Below, piece by piece: positions 57,091 through 64,000 of a DNA stretch of 64,000 bases. The stretch's first letter is position 1, and each line of letters starts with the position of its first letter. The notes beneath the pieces are model-generated. The model was not told where the DNA came from. It made no database searches and was given only the letters and a program-made list of their open reading frames with translations. Position numbers and translations under genes: made by a program. This stretch comes from Lineus longissimus (lineage: Eukaryota; Nemertea; Pilidiophora; Heteronemertea; Lineidae), in assembly GCF_910592395.1 (NCBI RefSeq), contig NC_088317.1, positions 11,036,001 through 11,100,000 of the forward strand, written 5' to 3'.

Positions 57091-57123
57091 ACAAGCGCTC
57101 GAAAGCGATCACAATTATATTGG

Positions 57124-57294
57124 CTAGTCCCGCCCACCAATTACTCTGGCCAATTGAAATCCTCCTTACAAATTGATTGGCTGCTGCTCGTCAATCCACG
57201 CCATTGTTTGAAGATTCTGTATCTATAGTCACGTGTAGGGGATTGGGATCACTTCTCATTTTTCTTTGAGGAAGAAAGGAGGAAAGCGTTTGAT
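57124..57294 (+). promoter_or_regulatory. Promoter-like region with CCAAT boxes and E-box
   Basis: CCAATTACT, GGCCAATTG and GATTGG (CCAAT in either strand) lie at 57,138-57,182. A CACGTG E-box is at 57,231, and a purine-rich stretch lies just before the ATG at 57295. No TATA box is evident. Confidence 0.4.
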
Positions 57295-57436
57295 ATGGAT
57301 ATGCCTCTGGATTTAACTGTTGATAATGGGCGCATGCCTTTGGCTTTGCCGACCGCTGCACCTCCCCAAGAACCAGCACTTGTGTCGCTCTCACAGCCAC
57401 GACCAGCAGTGTCACAGCCGCACCCGGTTCCAATTG
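57295..57436 (+). CDS. First-exon-like frame with donor, unidentified gene
   Basis: ATG GATATGCC opens MDMPLDLTVDNGRMPLALPTAAPPQEPALV..., a Pro/Ala/Gln-rich sequence. It runs to CAATTG|GTGAGC at 57436. PLDLT resembles the PxDLS motif that binds the CtBP corepressor. That match is short and could be chance. Promoter-like boxes precede it. The next exon was not found in the remaining 6.5 kb. It could be the 5' end of a host gene extending beyond the window. Confidence 0.4.
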
Positions 57437-60400
57437 GTGAGCACGATTCTATAACTATAGTAGTTTGCGTAAATATTTACTGTTAAATATCCATGTAAAT
57501 CACAGTCCAGCAAACAATGTCAGAAATAATAATATCCTTGAAAATGTCAATGTACAATCATGCTTTTCAGTGCATTTTTTCAATTCAAATATCAACATGA
57601 ATGATTAATGGCAAGGGTGAGGGTGAGGGCCCGGGTGAGGGAGAGCCCTTGCCCAACCAAATTCCATTCTCCATTATGCCTCGCGTGCGTCGTCAGTCCC
57701 GATGATAACCTGAAGTCAGTGAAGATGCCAAATTCCGACTGAAGCGGACGCCAAAAGGCGTCACAGTCGAAGTATAAAGCACTAGTTAGATGCAATCCAG
57801 GGATGCAACGGGAATGTCGCGCTGCATGGGCAGGCGGTATTTGCACTACGCCACCACGGGCACCACGCGACCACCACGCCACCACGCGAACAGGCGGAGC
57901 GATCATAATGACGATATCAAAACAGACCATCAGACCACAGACACTTGAGAGTTGTGGTTACACCTACCAATTATAGATGGCATGTTGGTATACTGCGTTG
58001 TTGCCTGACGGGATTTACGAGTATTTATTATTCACAATGTGATCTTATTTCTGTTCCTGAAAAGTTGTTTTCAATGTATTTTCTCCTTGAAATCGATCAC
58101 TTCAGGTACTATTACTGTGCATACCTAGCTAAATTAGTGTCTAGTTTCGTCTCTGATGACATTTATTTCGTAAAAATCGCTGTTTTTTTCTAAAAAGGTG
58201 TTTTTGTGGTCATTTTGGCTGTTTATTTCGAGGGTACGGTAGGAGGTCATCGTTCACTCGATAACTCTTTTTAAAATGAAATAAAAGCGTTTTAAGATAC
58301 ATGATATGAATTGATATTAATATTCGTTAAGTGGGATTGTCGGTGGACGTTCATTGGTGAACAGTTGTGCTGGAATTACGAAAATATATCGATATCGTTG
58401 AGAGTTCATTCATTAGGGGCCTGCTCTCAATTTTCCTTACAACGCCTCTAGCACTGGGCAATTGCCACCATCTTGAAAAGCAGTGCCGCGGATGGCTATC
58501 GCATCGCCACTACGCATGAGAACACGATGGCTGCCCTGCGCTGCATTGATAGTTCGTAATAAATTCACATAAAAACACACCAGAAGATCTCCGATTTTAT
58601 TTACAAAGATCATATTTTGTTATTTATTGATAAAACAAGCCATTTTACCACAGCAGGTGACACATATTAGGCCTGAATAAGACTTTAGAATTTGAAGTGG
58701 TGGTGACGATGCCGATATCCAAGATGGCGGAATTATACCAGTGGTCAAATCTCATCTATTTTGGGTAATTGCATCATTATTTCTTTTTGTGATTGGTGAT
58801 TTGTAAAATTGAGAATGATTGAAAAATCAGTATTTTTTCACCCAAAGGCATGAGTGAACATTTGATAAGTTTATTGTGATTTAATTGGTAATTTGGTCGA
58901 CATTTTGACAATTATGTTTAGCAATATTTCGATAAATGCGGACCTGCTTCTTCCTCTTTTCGCAGTGACGGTGTTTCGATAACTCAGGTCAGTTTCACGG
59001 CAAAAATAAGTGGTAGTTTTGAAATTCGAATGTGCATTTATTGATGTAACGATAAAGTACATTTCCGAGAATAATTAGTGAAAGTTTCAGTAGGTGTCGA
59101 TTTTTGTAAAGTAGTGTATAGGCGATGGATTGGCTCAGCCATGTGCTCGTCGTGTCAGCGGGGCGCAAGCCGTCAATGGGATGGGGGATGTACACTACTA
59201 CAATGCACGTGATTGATGGTTGAACATTCATTCTCGTTGACAGTGTAATATTGAAATATTTGATTGTGATGATGGTGTATTGTACTAGGCCTTGCATGCT
59301 CCCAACGTGTGGCATATTTCACATTGATACTACCAGTATCAATTACAAAAAAATAGATTGTGAGTAACAATAGGCCTACAAACAATGCTACATGTCATGA
59401 GGGTGGGAACGGGGAAGGGGGGGGTAACTGTCTCGACGTCCCGTTAGGAAAAAAGGCTTATCCCGTTTCCCAATACGCAATTTTAGCCGAATCGTGACGC
59501 AAAACACGGCTTGTCTCGAATCCCGCTAAAATAAGGGTGTCTATCCCGAATCCCGACAGTTATTTTCGGCCCATCCCAGTGTCCCGAAAATACCCGTTCT
59601 CCCCCTCATACATAGTAGACCATATTGTCACATTGATGTTTTCTTTCATTACAGTTAGACTTCGAAATCTACATTTTCGACAAAGGCCTGGTGTAATATT
59701 ATTACGTACTTGATGAAGGTAATATCAATTTCTTCAAATTTGAAGCATGACGTTAATGGAGTACCAGCACAACTTCATTGACTGCTACGTGGCGCTGGTG
59801 GAAACTAACTCCATCGCTCATATCACTTGAAAAAAACATTTACCCTAGTTACGACCAAAGCTGCTTAATAGCAGAGGGCGATACCTCATCAGGAGCGCCA
59901 CAATCATATCATTGGTGTGAAAGCATTTGTATGAAGTTTTTCAGTTCTCAATGTGTTCGAAACCTTAATTGTGAATTTGTGCACTTCGAATTCAAATTTA
60001 CGTCACTACGTTAGTTTGACATCCATTGATGTCACGGTAATTTCACTGTTATGCTGTGCTGCTTTCAGGTTTAATGACACGAATGAGTACAAGTACATTA
60101 CATTTTTCGACGAAGGCCTTCTGTAATTTCATACGCTTCTTACGGTTAGTATTGATTCATAATTTCTAGTAAAAAAGTTAATTTTGAAAGTGAAAAATAT
60201 GTTACAATACAATAGACCTGCAAATACCATATACGCAAGTTTTGAACAAATATCACACATATTCCCCAGTTGACTTGTGATGATATTGATAATGGTGGTG
60301 GTGGTGTTATCATGTACATGGCTTCTAACGTAGTAAGTGTTTTCTTTTCAGCAACATTCAATAGATTTATTTACTGTATTATCATTTCGACCAAGGCGAA

Positions 60401-60468
60401 TTCGACACTTCAATTACACAAGGTTAGTAACTTTTGTTCACAAAATCCAAATGGAGGCAAATACAGAA
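57437..60468. other. Interval without supported genes (possible intron)
   Basis: No exon recognised. A C-rich stretch at about 59,400-59,600 has several internal copies of TCCCGAATCCCG/TATCCCG words. It looks like a diverged dispersed repeat. Confidence 0.4.
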
Positions 60469-61050
60469 CAATCAAACTTAGTCATTCCAGTCAGTTACTG
60501 AAGCACAGTGAAAACTGTCGGGAGCAGTGCAACTGATGGCATGTCAAACTTCCAGTGACTGTCCCTGTCCATATATTTCAAGACAGTACAAATCTTGTAA
60601 TCATTTTGTTTATGCAATGTACGTTATTATGTATCATTTCAGCACAATCAAACTTAGTCATTCCAGTCAGTTACTGAAGCACAGCGAAAACTGTCTGAAT
60701 TAGTGCTGCTGATGGCATGTAATTACTCTACTACCACTACCAGTGGCAGTCAATGTCCAAATATTTTCAAGTGTGCGAAATTAGTACTCGTCTACTTCTT
60801 AGTGTTATTTGAATGCAATGTATGTTATAAAAATATTTTTTCAACACTATATCAACATTCTCATTCCTGTCAGTTTCTGAAAATCAGCTAAAGCAATCGC
60901 TACCAATGCAGCTGATAACAGCAATTCTTTTTGTTCCCAATGCCCATCCATGACAATATATTTCACGCATGTGACAATCATGTAATCATCCTGTTTTTTG
61001 TGTTCTATTCATGCAATAAATAAATTCAGTATTTCAAATCATTGGTGCTA
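60469..61050 (+). repeat. Tandem duplication, three units of about 180-200 bp
   Basis: AATCAAACTTAGTCATTCC... at 60,469 recurs almost exactly at 60,647. A diverged third copy (CATTCTCATTCCTGTCAG) is at about 60,850. Each unit ends with a TGCAATGTA/TGCAATAAA AT-rich part. Confidence 0.75.
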
Positions 61051-61734
61051 CAAAACTATTCTCATTATAGATTATTCATATTTTATAAAATGCTGTCATG
61101 TCAAATTTTGTGTCCTATAAATCAAAATGAAGTCGGCATTTTATATACAACTTTTGTACTCCTCCTAAATAAACATACAAATCTTGTTTTATGTAAACTT
61201 TGTATATGTGACCCGTCACAGCAAAACCAGGCGCATGTCGCTCTGAGCTTGGCAGGTTGAGACGGACTGTTCTAATCTTTCATTAGCGACACCATTTCTT
61301 ACCAGAGTGCCTCCTTCATTCATACATCTTGTACTTTAACTCAAGATACCCATCTTTGAATATTTTTAGTATACCAAGTACTACAATGTCAATGTATTGA
61401 AGTCATGTTCTTGTAGTGTTATTGGCTTTCTATTATCTTGTCAAAATACCACTTGGTTCTCGCAAAATCTCAATAAAAACAAATGCTATTGCATGTATTG
61501 CATATTCTAACAGCTATCCACTGTATCGATTTATCCATCATCTGTACTATTTGTCACAAAAATGTTATATTATGTAAATCATATTTCATTACATAATGCA
61601 CACTGCCAATTACTGCTGAACCATTCATATGTCATTTAAATAAATAATTTTCAACTTTTTAAAACCGTCTTATAGTACTGTTCTTTTCACTTAGCTGAAC
61701 CAATTGCTCTATAGCATGAAATTTCCAGAAATGC

Positions 61735-61905
61735 CCCAGGGACTGAAAAGTGCTGTTTTAACAGAGAGGTGTCCTAAACTGAGAAGTCGAGTTGAATGGA
61801 AACAACCAATTTGGAACCAAAAACTACTGTCCTTATTAAAGAGGTTGTCCTCAATAGAAAGGTGTCCACAAAAAGTAGGTCCACTGTATATGAAAGTACA
61901 AACCC
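61735..61905 (+). repeat. GTGTCC-rich dispersed repeat, copy 1
   Basis: GAATGGAAACAACCAATTTGG, GAGGTGTCC and GGTCCACTGTATAT blocks. They recur at 62,638-62,745, about 0.9 kb downstream. Internal AGAGGTGTCC units are themselves repeated. Confidence 0.75.
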
Positions 61906-62637
61906 TGGTACATGTAGTGACATCATCTACTCCTCGATGTGGACACCTGCAAATGCAGCGACAATGTCACATCAGTTATTCATTCATCGTCCTTTGTGCA
62001 GATGGCACCACCCATCAAACATGTTGGTGACGAATAGTGTCGCAGCATTTCGTCACCGAGCTTTCACGAAAATGCACTGTCATTCATTCAGCCATAAGTG
62101 GCACAACACCAGAGCCACCTGCAATGGAATGGGTGTCAAATTGTTGAATATCAAAAACATAAGTTAGACACTGGAATAGAAGGGGTTAATGATTAGCTGA
62201 AGTAGAAAAATAGGGATTTGAAATATTAAACTGGATTCAAGCTTTAGAATAAAATTCATTTTGGACAGGGGTTTCGTCCAACTAATGCCAGGGGGCAGCA
62301 CAGAGGAGAGCTTCTGTACCAGTAGACAGTTTGACTGAGCGTGTGAAATCTGAGGGTACATTTTTAAAAATCAATATTTCTCAAAATTTCCGTGGTGAAC
62401 CCCACGCAAAATTTTCAGGGTAAGTGGCCCGGATGATGTATATTGACCCCCTAAAGCGGTTTGGTTTGAAACCCGGATTTGATATTTTTCGCTGATTTTT
62501 GAAACAACTGGAAAATGACTTAAAAAACGATACCGGTGTTGTGCCAAGTGTAAGACTGTAGGGTTGTTTCCAACCAAAACATGTTCGAAATGTGTCAAGC
62601 ATTCGGAACACCCAAAGACTGATTAGAGAAGTCAAAA

Positions 62638-62745
62638 TTGAATGGAAACAACCAATTTGGAACCAAAACTAGTGTCCTTATTGGAAAGGTTGTCTTTAAT
62701 AGAGAGGTGTCTACTAACGGAGGTTCCACTGTATATAATGTAGGA
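62638..62745 (+). repeat. GTGTCC-rich dispersed repeat, copy 2
   Basis: Shares the GAATGGAAACAACCAATTTGG block and ends GGTTCCACTGTATATAATG. It is slightly shorter than copy 1. Confidence 0.75.
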
Positions 62746-63399
62746 ACCCTGGTTGTGACATTGTCCACTCCTCCAGCTGCACACCACCAAATCCACAACA
62801 ATGTCACACCAGTTATTTAGTTCATCATGCTTATGGTCATTGTACTTTCATCTTATGTGAAATGTAACTTTTTACACGGTTTCAATAAACGATTTGTAAT
62901 TTGTAAATTATAAATTTCACTAATAATTTGACGCCGCCAATTCCACTGGTCTTCGAAATACGTAAGCTACACTGTTGACGACTATGACACTCCTCACAAA
63001 CCACATTGTGAATCAGACGCCGATAGGCTTGTTACTTGTTAATGGCAGTCGCAAAAAGCAGGGCTATTATTAAGCCGCTATACATCCGTGTCCAACCGTT
63101 TTTCATGAGAGATCTTATCACACCATTATTGTTATCACAATACTGTCACTGCGGAGAAAGTATAGATCGGAGACCTATTATTGCGAATTCGTGTTGTACA
63201 GAGACTTGTCCCCGGTAAGGTCCTGTACGGCATGTACGCTTATGCATTGAAGGCCTATTTGGTACACTGATGTGAAAGTAAATATTGTGACCTGTTTTAA
63301 AGGTCCCGCCCTATTGTTCGACAATGGTTCAGTGATTTCAAATACCTGACGGGCTCATCTTGCCTATAGGTGTATTGTCTCATGTGTGAACAGTTTCGA

Positions 63400-63476
63400 C
63401 GTCCTGTGAGAGGTGAGAGACCCCTATTGGCTACTTCGTGTAACTTTATTTTGCCTACATAGCTGCTGCCTATAGC
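63400..63476 (-). repeat. Copy of the 15.6-16.4 kb MITE end
   Basis: AGAGGTGAGAGACCCCTATT...GCTGCTGCCTATAGCG matches the right end at 16,368-16,428. Its reverse complement also contains the CTATAGGCAGCAGCTA block of the left end at 15,649, which the 16.4-kb end lacks. Confidence 0.75.
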
Positions 63477-63547
63477 GTCCCTTTAAACACTATGAAGACT
63501 GTGACACTGGTGTGAAAGTAAATATAGTCCACTATTTAAAAGTCCTG

Positions 63548-63930
63548 GGCCCGGTTGTTCAAAAGAAGAAATACATTTTTAAAGATAACTTAACGTTAAA
63601 ATTCCTGACTTGGCGTTAAGATAACGTCAAGTTTTATTTTGAGTTGTTCAAACAATATTAGCCTAACATTGGCGTTATCTTTAACGTTAGATTTAACTTA
63701 CCTAAAACCCTAAGTTAAATCTAACGTTATCTTTAACTTGATTACCTATACCTACCATGGCAACTAACATCAGTGAACCAAGATGCAATATTTACTAACA
63801 TTAGCGTTAGTTTACCCTAACGTTGTTTTGAACAACCCAAATTTAACGCCAAGTTAGCTAACGCCAAGTTAAGGAATTTAACGTTGATATTTAACTTAAC
63901 ATCAATGAAATTCTTTTGAACAACCGGGCC
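63548..63930. mobile_element. 383-bp MITE with perfect TIRs and TAACGTTA-type repeats
   Basis: The ends GGCCCGGTTGTTCAAAAGAA are perfect inverted copies (20 bp). CTG flanks each side (63545-63547 and 63931-63933). The interior is a dense set of TTAACGTTA and GGCGTTA palindromes. It has inserted into one of two locally duplicated units that contain GTGAAAGTAAATAT (63,262 and 63,509). Confidence 0.85.
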
Positions 63931-64000
63931 CTGTTCTATTGTTTGATGGGATTTCATGAATAGCAATATGGGCCCAGGCTTATACATCGTAGACGTATTA

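Overview
The window is eukaryotic. GT-AG introns with matching phases, LTR and non-LTR retrotransposons, TIR transposons and AATAAA signals all show this. The repeat families, the many MITEs and the recurrent TAGGCCTA and ACATGTA words suggest a marine invertebrate, perhaps an echinoderm or another deuterostome. That placement is inference and weak. Nearly every long reading frame belongs to a transposon, a transposon-derived gene or a broken copy of one. I found no rRNA or CRISPR, and no tRNA was evident by eye.

Layout, left half. 0-2.5 kb: a partial frame, then a terminal-exon-like frame carrying an 84-bp minisatellite. 2.5-3.8 kb: two back-to-back TIR elements. 4.1-10.65 kb: a complete BEL/Pao retrotransposon with identical-looking 300-bp LTRs and a 5-bp target duplication. 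11.3-12.7 kb: a two-exon PIF/Harbinger transposase on the minus strand. 13.7-14.5 kb: a Harbinger-type element whose MADF reading frame is still visible. 15.3-17.5 kb: a 26-bp perfect hairpin, MITE ends and duplicated segments. 18.3-21.2 kb: a decayed hAT-derived gene. 22.4-23.3 kb: a MITE with a LINE tail inside it.

Layout, centre. From 24.5 kb to about 46.7 kb lies one broken host-like or transposon-derived gene. It has a conserved N-terminal module, a DDE-transposase-like core and a ubiquitin-specific-protease domain. The USP domain is split: its Cys box is at 29.35 kb, and its QNDAHEF and His boxes are at 46.2-46.7 kb. The gap is a nest: a dispersed repeat, then a TIR element (30,065-45,602), then a 12.6-kb Ty3/gypsy retrotransposon (30,767-43,324), then a truncated LINE (34,251-35,440).

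The gypsy element is the most interesting object. Its 299-bp LTRs carry two perfect CRE palindromes, a TATA-like box and a consensus splice donor. Past pol it has a third reading frame, preceded by a splice acceptor. This frame encodes a C2H2-like finger plus a TatD-type metal-dependent nuclease with the full metal-ligand set. Three tandem, covarying RNA hairpins follow, just before the polypurine tract. I infer a gag-pol RNA with a -1 frameshift and a spliced, env-like subgenomic RNA for the nuclease. This copy is damaged (LINE insertion, frameshifts, stops), although its LTRs differ at only two positions.

Layout, right part. 47.9-48.8 kb: a two-exon CENP-B/pogo-type HTH gene fragment. 51.0-52.1 kb: a LINE reverse transcriptase fragment. 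After 52 kb: mostly non-coding, with a few exon-like frames (54.9, 56.5 and 57.3 kb), a palindromic GACATGTC-type array at 56.9-57.1 kb, tandem duplications at 60.5 kb and a perfect-TIR MITE at 63.5-63.9 kb.
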